Positions 1-6,103 of a stretch of 10,547 bases of DNA are shown piece by piece. Position 1 is the stretch's first letter, and each line of letters opens with the position of its first letter. The notes beneath the pieces are model-generated. The model worked only from the letters and a program-made list of their open reading frames with translations, did not search any database and had not been told where the DNA came from. The translations under genes and the position numbers were made by a program. Origin of the DNA: an uncultured Campylobacter sp. (GTDB lineage: Bacteria; Campylobacterota; Campylobacteria; Campylobacterales; Campylobacteraceae); the NCBI GenBank assembly GCA_937896205.1, contig CALBNA010000395.1:1-10547 (forward strand). Reading direction: 5' to 3'.

Positions 1-62
1 GCTTTGGCTTGTGCGGCACGTTCGGCAGCGGCTTTTTGCTGTGCCAACAGTTTGGCGCGTTC
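1..62. other. Probable foreign (chimeric) segment fused to the hldD 5' end
   Basis: The plus-strand frame into hldD is open here, but its residues (LCGTFGSGFLLCQQFG) do not resemble the N-terminus of any HldD, which should be a short beta strand such as ILITG before GAAGFIG. Read on the minus strand, the segment gives LLAQQKAAAERAAQAKA, a typical Ala/Gln/Lys/Glu coiled coil of the TolA kind, with codon choices (GCC, GAA, CAA, CTG) unlike the rest of the window and free of AAATTT. The minus-strand reading continues a few codons into the GC-rich GGCGCGGCGGGC stretch, so the junction probably lies at a short microhomology around 57-72. I infer an assembly or amplification chimera. The donor is unknown; a Neisseria-like oral bacterium is a guess from codon style. 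Confidence 0.6.
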
Positions 63-1019
63 GGCGCGGCGGGCTTCATCGGCTCAAATTTGGCGCATTA
101 TTTTGACGAAAATTTAAAAGACGTAGAAGTGCTCGCCGTGGATAAATTTAGAAGCGACGAAAAATTTAGCAACGGTAATCTAAAAAGCTTCGGGCATTTT
201 AAAAATTTGCTCGGCTTTTCGGGCGAAATTTACGAGGGCGACATAAACTGCGCTAAAACGCTAGCCATGATCGAGAAATTCGCCCCTGACGCGATATTTC
301 ACGAGGCGGCGATCTCGGATACCACGGTGACCGAGCAAGGCGAGCTCGTAAGGACTAATCTAAATAGCTTTAAAGATCTGCTAGATATCTGCGAAAAAAC
401 GGGCGCGCGCATGATATACGCGAGCTCGGGCGCCACGTACGGCAACGCAAAAAGCCCGCAAAGAGTGGGCGAATGCGAAGCGCCAAATAATGTCTACGGC
501 TTTTCAAAGCTAAAAATGGACGATCTAGGGCGAAAATACGCCAAAAAGGGCGTAGCGGTAGTGGGGCTGAGATACTTTAACGTTTACGGCGCGAGGGAGT
601 TTTATAAAAACAAAACCGCCTCGATGGTGCTGCAGTTTGGTCTGCAAATTTTGAGCGGAAAAAATCCGCGCCTCTTTGAAGGTAGCGACAAAATCAAGCG
701 CGACTTCGTCTATATAAAAGACATCGTGCAGGCAAATTTGCTCGCCCTAAACGCACCAAGCGGCGTGTATAACGCGGCGACTGGCATAGCAAGAAGCTTT
801 CAAGAGATCGTGGATATCTTGCAGCGCGAGCTGGGGTCAAATTTGCCTTGCGAATACATCCCAAACCCGTACGCGCGCTCGTATCAGTTCCATACGCAAG
901 CAGACATCGAGCCGACTAAAAAGGCGCTGGGATACGAGCCTAAATTTAGCCTAGAAGAGGGCATAAAAGACTACGTGGCCGAGATAAAAAGGATACACGA
1001 GGAAGAGATAAATGCGTGA
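63..1019 (+). CDS. hldD: ADP-L-glycero-D-manno-heptose 6-epimerase, 5' truncated
   Basis: HldD converts ADP-D-glycero-D-manno-heptose to ADP-L-glycero-D-manno-heptose, the last step of donor synthesis for the LOS inner core; it is a cytosolic extended-SDR enzyme with tightly bound NADP. Visible are the Rossmann glycine motif GAAGFIG right at the left edge, HEAAISDTTVTE, the substrate loop ASSGATYG, the SDR pair Tyr (495-497) and Lys (507-509) in YGFSK, and RYFNVYGAREF followed by NKTASM, which carries the second catalytic lysine of the family. Homology stops at about base 63, so the start codon and roughly the first ten residues are missing. The frame stays open to base 3, and a TTG at base 9 could be mis-called as the start. 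The stop overlaps the hldE start by 8 bases, indicating one operon. Family assignment is very secure; the true 5' end is not in the window. Confidence 0.93.
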   Translation, partial: GAAGFIGSNLAHYFDENLKDVEVLAVDKFRSDEKFSNGNLKSFGHFKNLLGFSGEIYEGDINCAKTLAMIEKFAPDAIFHEAAISDTTVTEQGELVRTNLNSFKDLLDICEKTGARMIYASSGATYGNAKSPQRVGECEAPNNVYGFSKLKMDDLGRKYAKKGVAVVGLRYFNVYGAREFYKNKTASMVLQFGLQILSGKNPRLFEGSDKIKRDFVYIKDIVQANLLALNAPSGVYNAATGIARSFQEIVDILQRELGSNLPCEYIPNPYARSYQFHTQADIEPTKKALGYEPKFSLEEGIKDYVAEIKRIHEEEINA

Positions 1020-2415
1020 AGTACGTGCTTTAGTCGCGGGCGATCTGATGCTAGATCACTACATCTGGGGTAGCTGCGAGCGTATCTCGCCCGAAGCTCC
1101 CGTGCAAGTAGTAAAGATAAAAAACGAAACCAAACGACTAGGCGGAGCGGGCAACGTGGTGCTAAATTTGCTCTCGCTAGGCGCAAAGGTGGGCGTCATG
1201 AGCGTGCTAGGCGACGATGAGACGGGCGACGAGATAGAGCGGATATTGCGGGAGCAGGGCGCTAGACCTGAGTTTATCAAGCGCGAGATCGGACGTACGA
1301 GCTCGATAAAAAGCCGCGTGATGGCGACGCACCAGCAAGTCGTGCGCATCGATAAAGAAAGCGTCGAAGCCGTAATGTGCGAGGACGAGTTGGCGGCAAA
1401 TTTCGCCTGCGCGCTAGAGAGCTACGACGTCGCGCTGCTATCGGACTACGGCAAGGGCGTGCTGACGCCTGCGCTGTGCCAAAAGCTGATAAAGGCATGC
1501 GCGGATGCGGGCAAACCCGTGCTCATCGATCCAAAGGGCGCGGACTACTCGAAATATAAGGGCGCTACGCTGCTAACGCCAAATAAAAAAGAGGCGGGCG
1601 AGGCCGTGGGCTTTAAGATAGAAAACGACGAGCAGCTTTTTACCGCGCTAAATTTGCTAAAAAACGAGCTAAATTTGACCCATTCGCTTATCACGATCTC
1701 GGAGGAGGGCATCGCGCTTTTAGAGGACGGGCAGGCGGTTAAATTTCCGGCTCTGGCAAAAGAGGTCTTTGACGTCACGGGCGCGGGAGATACGGTGCTA
1801 GCGACGCTTGGCGTGATGCTGGGCGCCGGCGAAAGCATCAAAAAAGCGATCGAGACGGCAAATTTAGCCGCCGCGGTCGTCGTTGCCAAGGTCGGCTCAG
1901 CGACGGCAAGCTTTGAGGAGATAAACGAACTCGTGCGCCGTAAAAACGCGGCAGGCTTCGAGGAGAAAATCAAAAGCGCGGACGAGCTAGCCGCGACGCT
2001 GGCAAATCGCGGCGAAAAGCGGCTGGTTTTTACAAACGGCTGCTTTGATATCCTGCACGCGGGACACGTGAGCTATCTGGCTAAAGCGCGGGAATTCGGC
2101 GATATACTAGTCATCGGGCTAAACTCGGACGCCTCGGTGCGCGCGCTAAAAGGCGACACTCGCCCCGTAAATGCGCAAGCCGACCGCGCTACCGTGCTGG
2201 CGGCGCTTGGTGCGGTTGATTATGTGACGATATTTGACGAGCTAACGCCTCTAAATTTGATCGAAAAGCTGCGCCCCGACGTGCTCGTAAAGGGCGCGGA
2301 CTATGAAGGTAAAGAGGTAGTGGGAAGCAGCGTCGTAAAAGACGTGCGGCTAGTGGAGTTCGTAGCGGGCAAAAGCACGAGCGCGACGATAAAAAGGATA
2401 AAAAATGAAGACTGA
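1012..2415 (+). CDS. hldE: Bifunctional D-glycero-beta-D-manno-heptose-7-phosphate kinase / heptose-1-phosphate adenylyltransferase
   Basis: HldE carries out two cytosolic steps of ADP-heptose synthesis: phosphorylation of heptose 7-phosphate at C1, then adenylyl transfer to heptose 1-phosphate after GmhB removes the 7-phosphate. The 467-residue length is normal for the fused form. The N-terminal PfkB/ribokinase domain (about 1-310) has GGAGNV (44-49) and the DVTGAGD signature with the catalytic Asp260. The C-terminal nucleotidyltransferase domain (about 335-467) has [13 protein letters not shown] with the HxGH motif at 349-352, RPVN and a [11 protein letters not shown] tail. The ATG at 1012 lies inside the end of hldD (8-base overlap), with AGGAAG a few bases upstream. 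Its end overlaps gmhA by 11 bases, so hldD-hldE-gmhA should be translationally coupled. Both active sites look intact. Confidence 0.97.
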   Translation: MREVRALVAGDLMLDHYIWGSCERISPEAPVQVVKIKNETKRLGGAGNVVLNLLSLGAKVGVMSVLGDDETGDEIERILREQGARPEFIKREIGRTSSIKSRVMATHQQVVRIDKESVEAVMCEDELAANFACALESYDVALLSDYGKGVLTPALCQKLIKACADAGKPVLIDPKGADYSKYKGATLLTPNKKEAGEAVGFKIENDEQLFTALNLLKNELNLTHSLITISEEGIALLEDGQAVKFPALAKEVFDVTGAGDTVLATLGVMLGAGESIKKAIETANLAAAVVVAKVGSATASFEEINELVRRKNAAGFEEKIKSADELAATLANRGEKRLVFTNGCFDILHAGHVSYLAKAREFGDILVIGLNSDASVRALKGDTRPVNAQADRATVLAALGAVDYVTIFDELTPLNLIEKLRPDVLVKGADYEGKEVVGSSVVKDVRLVEFVAGKSTSATIKRIKNED

Positions 2416-2971
2416 AGAGATGATAAAAAGCGAGCTAGAGGGACATCTAGCCACTATTAAGGCGACATTTGCGCTGGAAGCTGATATCAAAAAAGCCTGC
2501 GAAACGGCGGTAGCGACGCTAAAGGCGGGCGGTAAAATTTTGCTTTGCGGAAACGGCGGTAGTGCAGCAGACGCGCAGCATATCGCAGCCGAGCTAACGG
2601 GCCGCTATAAAACCGAGCGCGGCGCGCTAGCGGGCATAGCTCTAACGACCGATACCTCAGCGCTAACGGCGATCGGCAACGACTACGGATATGAGTTTGT
2701 TTTCTCGCGTCAGCTAGAGGCTCTGGGCCGCGAGGGCGATCTGCTCATCGCGATCTCTACTAGCGGAAACAGCGGCAACGTCGTAAAAGCGCTCGAGCTA
2801 GCGCGAAAAATCGGTATCAAAACGATCGGACTAAGCGGCCGCACCGGGGGAGCTATGAACGAGCTTTGCGAGCTAAATTTGGTCGTGCCGTCAAACGACA
2901 CGCCGCGTATCCAAGAGATGCACATAATGATAGGGCATATCATCTGCCAAGCTATCGACGATGCGTTTTAG
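2405..2971 (+). CDS. gmhA: Phosphoheptose isomerase (sedoheptulose 7-phosphate isomerase)
   Basis: GmhA converts sedoheptulose 7-phosphate to D-glycero-D-manno-heptose 7-phosphate, the first committed step toward ADP-heptose. The 188 residues form a single SIS domain. [21 protein letters not shown] (48-68) holds the phosphate-binding serines and the metal/catalytic pair His59 and Glu63. STSGNS (118-123) is the second phosphate loop. [11 protein letters not shown] supplies Gln170 and His178. These four positions match the E. coli zinc ligands H61, E65, Q172 and H180 with a constant offset of two, so the enzyme should be active. The ATG overlaps the end of hldE by 11 bases and has AAGGA upstream. 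It is the last gene of the hldD-hldE-gmhA unit and is followed by a candidate terminator. Confidence 0.97.
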   Translation: MKTEEMIKSELEGHLATIKATFALEADIKKACETAVATLKAGGKILLCGNGGSAADAQHIAAELTGRYKTERGALAGIALTTDTSALTAIGNDYGYEFVFSRQLEALGREGDLLIAISTSGNSGNVVKALELARKIGIKTIGLSGRTGGAMNELCELNLVVPSNDTPRIQEMHIMIGHIICQAIDDAF

Positions 2972-2990
2972 GCTAAATTTAAAAGCATTT

Positions 2991-3030
2991 GCGGCGGCGG
3001 AGTCAAATTTGGCCCGCCCAGCCGCTTTTT
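2991..3030 (+). terminator. Candidate Rho-independent terminator after gmhA
   Basis: The stem pairs GCGGC (2991-2995) with GCCGC (3021-3025) and GGCGG (2996-3000) with CCGCC (3014-3018), with a two-base bulge (CA, 3019-3020), a 13-base loop and a TTTTT run at 3026-3030. It lies 20 bases after the gmhA stop and before the unrelated polymerase gene, where a transcript end is expected. A competing stem exists: GGCGGAGT (2996-3003) with ACTCCGCC (3032-3039). Called by eye, with no folding energy calculated. Confidence 0.55.
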
Positions 3031-3065
3031 AACTCCGCCTAGCGCGCAAGCAAATTTAATCACCC

Positions 3066-4328
3066 ATGAAAACCAAAACTCCAGCCTACGCCGTCATCGA
3101 TCTAAAATCATTTTACGCCTCGGTCGAGTGCGTGGAGCGAGGGCTTGATCCCTTTGAGGCAAATTTGGTCGTCGCCGACGCTAGTAGAGGCGAGGGCAGC
3201 GTGTGTCTGGCCGTTAGTCCTGCATTAAAGGCGCTTGGCGTAAAAAACAGATGCAGGCTGTTTGAAATCCCTAAAAATATCAAATACATCATCGCTGCGC
3301 CTAGGATGCAGTTTTACATAGACTACGCGGCTAAAATTTACGGCATCTACCTAAAATACGTCGCCAAAGAGGACATCTACGTCTACTCCATCGACGAGGC
3401 CTTTATCGACCTCACCTCGTATCTAGAATTTTACAAACTAGAAGCCAGAGCCATGGCAAAGATGATAATGGACGACATCCTAAAAACCACGGGCGTAACG
3501 CCGACCTGCGGCATGGGGACGAATTTGTATCTAGCTAAAATCGCACTTGACATCCTGGCCAAACACAGCGATGATAATATCGCCTTTTTAGACGAAGCGC
3601 TCTATAAAGAAAAGCTCTGGACGCATCAGCCGCTAAATGATTTTTGGCGTATAGGCAAGCAAACTAGGGCAAAGCTTGAGAGATACGGGATATTTTGTAT
3701 GAAAGATATGGCAAACGCGCCATTTAACCTGCTAGAAAGAGTGTTTGGCATCGACGCTTATATAGCGCTAGATCACGCAAACGGTATCGAGCCCACCACT
3801 ATAGCCGACATCAAGGCTTATAAACCCTCAACCAAATCATACTTTAGCTCGGAAATTTTACCTAGGGACTACGAGAGGCTAGAGGCTCTGATCGTGCTAA
3901 AAGAGATGACCGATAGGCTGGCTCTAAAAATGATAAACGAGGAGGTGCGGGCTAGTGGGCTCACGATAAATATCAAATTCGCGGGCAAAAACGAACCCGT
4001 GCAAAGAGCAACGGTAAGGTTTAAAACGCCTAGCAATATCGCTAGCGTACTCATGGATGCAGCACAAGAGCTATATCTAAAAAAGATAAAAAACGCAGGC
4101 CTCATCAGGCAAATCGGCATATCGGCAAACGACGTCGTAAAGGAAAGCAAAACCGAAAAAAGCCTCTTTGAAGAAGAAAACGCAAAAGAAAAAACGGTGC
4201 TAAAAACCCTAAACAAGATAAAAGAAAAATACGGCAAAAACTCCATCCTAAGGGCTATCGACCTATTGCCCGAAGCCACCGGCCGAGATAGAAACAAAAA
4301 GATAGGAGGGCACAAAAGCGGTGAATAA
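3066..4328 (+). CDS. Y-family translesion DNA polymerase, UvrX/YqjW (UmuC-like) type
   Basis: An error-prone polymerase expected to copy past damaged template bases. The catalytic core is intact: Asp12 in IDLKSFYASVEC, and Asp110 and Glu111 in YSIDEAF; Tyr17 fits the steric-gate position. The palm/fingers segment continues through GMGTNLYLAKIALD, then the thumb and a little-finger domain. EKSLF (364-368) resembles a degenerate beta-clamp-binding peptide. The C-terminal GKNSILRAIDLLPEATGRDRNKKIGGHKSGE stretch, ending in RNKKIGGHK, is the tail I associate with the Gram-positive UvrX/YqjW/YozK group rather than DinB. The length of 420 residues is normal. The ATG fits the family start, but no good Shine-Dalgarno sequence is visible before it. 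It is followed, with an 8-base overlap, by a YolD-like gene, the usual partner of this subfamily. Its place between LOS genes suggests acquisition as a cassette; base composition looks adapted to the host. No LexA box is evident. Confidence 0.88.
   Translation: MKTKTPAYAVIDLKSFYASVECVERGLDPFEANLVVADASRGEGSVCLAVSPALKALGVKNRCRLFEIPKNIKYIIAAPRMQFYIDYAAKIYGIYLKYVAKEDIYVYSIDEAFIDLTSYLEFYKLEARAMAKMIMDDILKTTGVTPTCGMGTNLYLAKIALDILAKHSDDNIAFLDEALYKEKLWTHQPLNDFWRIGKQTRAKLERYGIFCMKDMANAPFNLLERVFGIDAYIALDHANGIEPTTIADIKAYKPSTKSYFSSEILPRDYERLEALIVLKEMTDRLALKMINEEVRASGLTINIKFAGKNEPVQRATVRFKTPSNIASVLMDAAQELYLKKIKNAGLIRQIGISANDVVKESKTEKSLFEEENAKEKTVLKTLNKIKEKYGKNSILRAIDLLPEATGRDRNKKIGGHKSGE
4304..4310 (+). 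promoter_or_regulatory. Strong Shine-Dalgarno deciding the GTG start of the YolD-like gene
   Basis: AGGAGGG lies inside the 3' end of the polymerase gene, with ten bases between it and GTG at 4321. It is the best ribosome-binding site in the window and supports a GTG start overlapping the polymerase stop by 8 bases, so the two proteins are probably made as a pair. Confidence 0.6.
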
Positions 4329-4629
4329 AGATAGAGCCAAAATCTTTAGCTCGTTTAATCCCCTCTCGACCCTAGAAAAAGCCCTAAAAGCGCAGGAGCG
4401 AGAAAAGAGCGAAAAGCTAGACCTAGACGAGTCTAAGATAGAAGAGATCCTAAATAAAATAAGCAAACTAAAGCCCGCCGACAAAGTAAAAATCACATAC
4501 CACGACGGACAGGGCTACGTGAGTATAGAGGGGCTGGTCTCAAACGTAAATTTGATGGATAAAAGCCTAACGGTAGTAAAAACGAGGGTTAAATTTGACG
4601 ATATTTACGCGGTTGAGGTTGTTTTGTGA
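4321..4629 (+). CDS. YolD-like family protein, partner of the Y-family polymerase
   Basis: A 102-residue soluble protein. The N-terminal half (DRAKIFSSFNPLSTLEKALKAQEREK, then a charged helix to about residue 55) and the C-terminal beta-rich half (VKITYHDGQGYVSIEGLVSNVNLMDKSLTVVKTRVKFDDIYAVEV) follow the YolD pattern: a short 'F..L..' region, a helix, then a small barrel-like domain with ITYY-type and ..FDDI.. strands. In Bacillus and relatives such genes sit next to YqjW/UvrX/YozK polymerases and have been proposed as functional substitutes for UmuD; the molecular role is not firmly established. Here the gene overlaps the polymerase and starts with GTG behind a strong Shine-Dalgarno. The assignment rests on this pattern plus the diagnostic neighbour; sequence identity to known YolD proteins must be low. 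Confidence 0.72.
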   Translation: MNKDRAKIFSSFNPLSTLEKALKAQEREKSEKLDLDESKIEEILNKISKLKPADKVKITYHDGQGYVSIEGLVSNVNLMDKSLTVVKTRVKFDDIYAVEVVL

Positions 4630-4930
4630 CGGTGCGTTTTGCAGCGCGCTAGATGATATGTACGGCACACAAAACGCTTAAATTTGCTAGCTTTAAAGGC
4701 GTTTGAATTTTACTCTGCCTGCACTTTTCTTGACGGCTAAAAATGCGGCGAAATTTTAGTCGCACAAAAATCGGTTTAGTAAAATTTACCTTGACTAAGC
4801 GGCCTTGCGCTATCTCAATGCTAGCTTCGCGTGCGTTAAATTTGATCGCGTGCTGTTTGTAAAAGCCATTATGTGCGACGGGCTTTTTGCTGATTTGCGG
4901 CCGCTTTAGAAAAGCTACGCGCTCAAATTT
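4630..4930. other. 301-base non-coding region between convergent operons
   Basis: No plausible gene on either strand; the longest ATG frame I see by eye (from 4652) is about 17 codons. It holds two mutually exclusive inverted repeats at its left end: GCGTTTTG (4634-4641) with CAAAACGC (4670-4677), and AAACGC-TTAAA (4672-4682) with TTTAA-AG-GCGTTT (4692-4704). The latter is followed by a weak GAATTTTA. A candidate bidirectional terminator lies near the right end, and a NotI-type GCGGCCGC sits at 4897-4904. AAATTT words continue through it, so the DNA matches the host. It may be the remnant of an insertion boundary for the polymerase/YolD cassette, but I see no direct repeats flanking that cassette. 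Confidence 0.55.
4861..4888. terminator. Candidate bidirectional terminator between yolD-like gene and waaF
   Basis: AAAAGCC (4861-4867) pairs with GGCTTTT (4881-4887) around a 13-base loop. The plus strand ends in five Ts (4884-4888), and the minus-strand copy also ends GGCTTTTA. The A/T-rich flanks let one stem serve both converging units. It has only three G-C pairs, so it would be a weak terminator, and no folding energy was calculated. Confidence 0.4.
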
Positions 4931-6103
4931 CTAGTTTTTTACCGCTTCGGCGAGAAATTCTCGCTCGATCGTTTCTATGACGGCTTGCGGCGAGAGATCC
5001 TTCATGCAGGCGTGGGTTTTTAGCGGACAGACGCGCTTCATGCACGGCATGCACGCTAAATTTAGGCGCAGGATACGGGCGTTTTCGTTGCGCCACGGAC
5101 AGGTCTGCGTAAATCTCGTCGGCCCAAAAAGCGCGATCGTAGGCGTCTTGTAGGCTGCTGCGATATGCATCGGTCCGCTGTCGTTCGTGACGAATATCCC
5201 GCCGCTTTGCCCTACGCCGCCGATATTTTCGCAAAGCTCGCGCACGCTCGTTTTGCTCGCTAGATTTTCGCACTCCGCGCCGTTTTTGCGTAAAATTTGC
5301 TCGATCTGCTCGCACATATCGCGCTCGCCCGCGCCGCCGAAAATCATAATCTTAAATTTATCTTTAAAATGCAGCGCTACCTGAGCAAAGTAGACCGGAT
5401 ACCAGCGTTTGGCGCTTCCGTAGCTAGCGCCTGGATTTAGCCCAAGCACCGGAGCGTCAAATTTGCGCGGCTCAAAGTAGAGCCTTAACTCGTCGTCTGC
5501 CCGTTTTAAATTTAACGCCGCTTTGACGAATTTTAGGTATTTTTGCACCTGATGCGCGCTATCGTTGTTCTTTTGGAAAATAAATTTTCGCCCCGCCCGC
5601 GCTCCTAAAAGCAAAATTTTACTCGCAAACGAGCTTCTAAAGCTAAACGCCGCGTCAAATTTGCCAAGCTCCCTTGCCTGCCAAAATAGCCGCCAGAGCC
5701 TAAATTTAGCCTTTTTGCTGTTATCTACGATGACGCGCTCGCAGTTTGGATGGGCATTAAAAAGCTCGCACGCCACAAATGAGCCGAAAAATACGATTTT
5801 GACGGGCTGGGCTGCCAAATTTTCTAGATTTTGATTTTCTCGCTCGCTCGCCGTCAAATTTGCGTCGCTGTCGGCTTCAAATTTACCGTCCAAATTTGGC
5901 GTATCGTTTTTAAAAATTTGAATTTCCTGCGTTACGGGACCGAAATTTTGCGACGAAAAGCTAAAGTCTTGTTCGCCCGAGCCATCAAATTTGCCCGTCA
6001 AATTTCCCGAACTAAACGTCGCATGCTTTGCGATAGCCTCCACCGCGGCACTCGCCATCACGGCGTCGCCTAGCCAGGTCGGCAGCTCAATCAAGATTCG
6101 CAC
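4931..6103 (-). CDS. waaF: ADP-heptose:LOS heptosyltransferase II (GT9)
   Basis: WaaF adds the second L,D-heptose to the LOS inner core on the cytosolic face of the inner membrane, using ADP-heptose. The N-terminus RILIELPTWLGDAVMAS contains the GT9 catalytic aspartate (Asp13). The C-terminal domain has GLNPGASYGSAKRW (221-234), FVTNDSGPMHIAAAY (nucleotide-sugar site, about 304-318), FGPTRFTQTCPW and a Cys-rich LACMPCMKRVCPLKTHACMKDL tail, all closely matching Campylobacter WaaF. I chose GTG at 6103 because GGAG lies 7 bases upstream and homology starts there. An upstream in-frame start would add 18 basic residues overlapping the previous gene. The product has 390 residues, about 70 more than C. 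jejuni WaaF, owing to an Asn/Asp/Ser/Phe-rich insertion at residues 29-99. The upstream GT4 gene overlaps by 17 bases, so they form an operon. Confidence 0.93.
   Translation of the reverse strand: MRILIELPTWLGDAVMASAAVEAIAKHATFSSGNLTGKFDGSGEQDFSFSSQNFGPVTQEIQIFKNDTPNLDGKFEADSDANLTASERENQNLENLAAQPVKIVFFGSFVACELFNAHPNCERVIVDNSKKAKFRLWRLFWQARELGKFDAAFSFRSSFASKILLLGARAGRKFIFQKNNDSAHQVQKYLKFVKAALNLKRADDELRLYFEPRKFDAPVLGLNPGASYGSAKRWYPVYFAQVALHFKDKFKIMIFGGAGERDMCEQIEQILRKNGAECENLASKTSVRELCENIGGVGQSGGIFVTNDSGPMHIAAAYKTPTIALFGPTRFTQTCPWRNENARILRLNLACMPCMKRVCPLKTHACMKDLSPQAVIETIEREFLAEAVKN
5807..6019 (-). other. In-frame low-complexity insertion within waaF
   Basis: This segment encodes WaaF residues 29-99, between the first alpha helix (AVEAIAKHA) and the strand PVKIVFFGS. 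In other WaaF proteins only a few residues join these elements. It is rich in Asn, Asp, Ser, Gly and Phe and has no predictable fold. At DNA level it contains about five (A/G/T/C)TCAAATTT-like words (near 5854, 5877, 5889, 5985 and 5997), encoding the related phrases NLTGKFDG and NLDGKFEAD. This suggests growth by local duplication or capture of AAATTT-rich spacer DNA. It keeps frame and leaves the catalytic motifs untouched, so it is probably a surface loop. Confidence 0.7.

Noticed and set aside
9..62. TTG at base 9 as the genuine start of hldD
   Set aside because: The residues encoded before GAAGFIG do not fit a Rossmann N-terminus, no ribosome-binding site is visible, and the DNA reads better as a foreign gene on the other strand.
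1545..1973. Minus-strand 142-codon frame opposite hldE
   Set aside because: Ser/Ala-rich shadow of a well-supported gene; no motif or start signal.
3066..4328. Assignment of the polymerase as DinB (Pol IV)
   Set aside because: The C-terminal GKNSILRA...RNKKIGGHK tail and the YolD neighbour fit the UvrX/YqjW group better than DinB.
4923..5315. Minus-strand 130-codon frame inside waaF
   Set aside because: Arg-rich, no family resemblance, and wholly within waaF in another frame.
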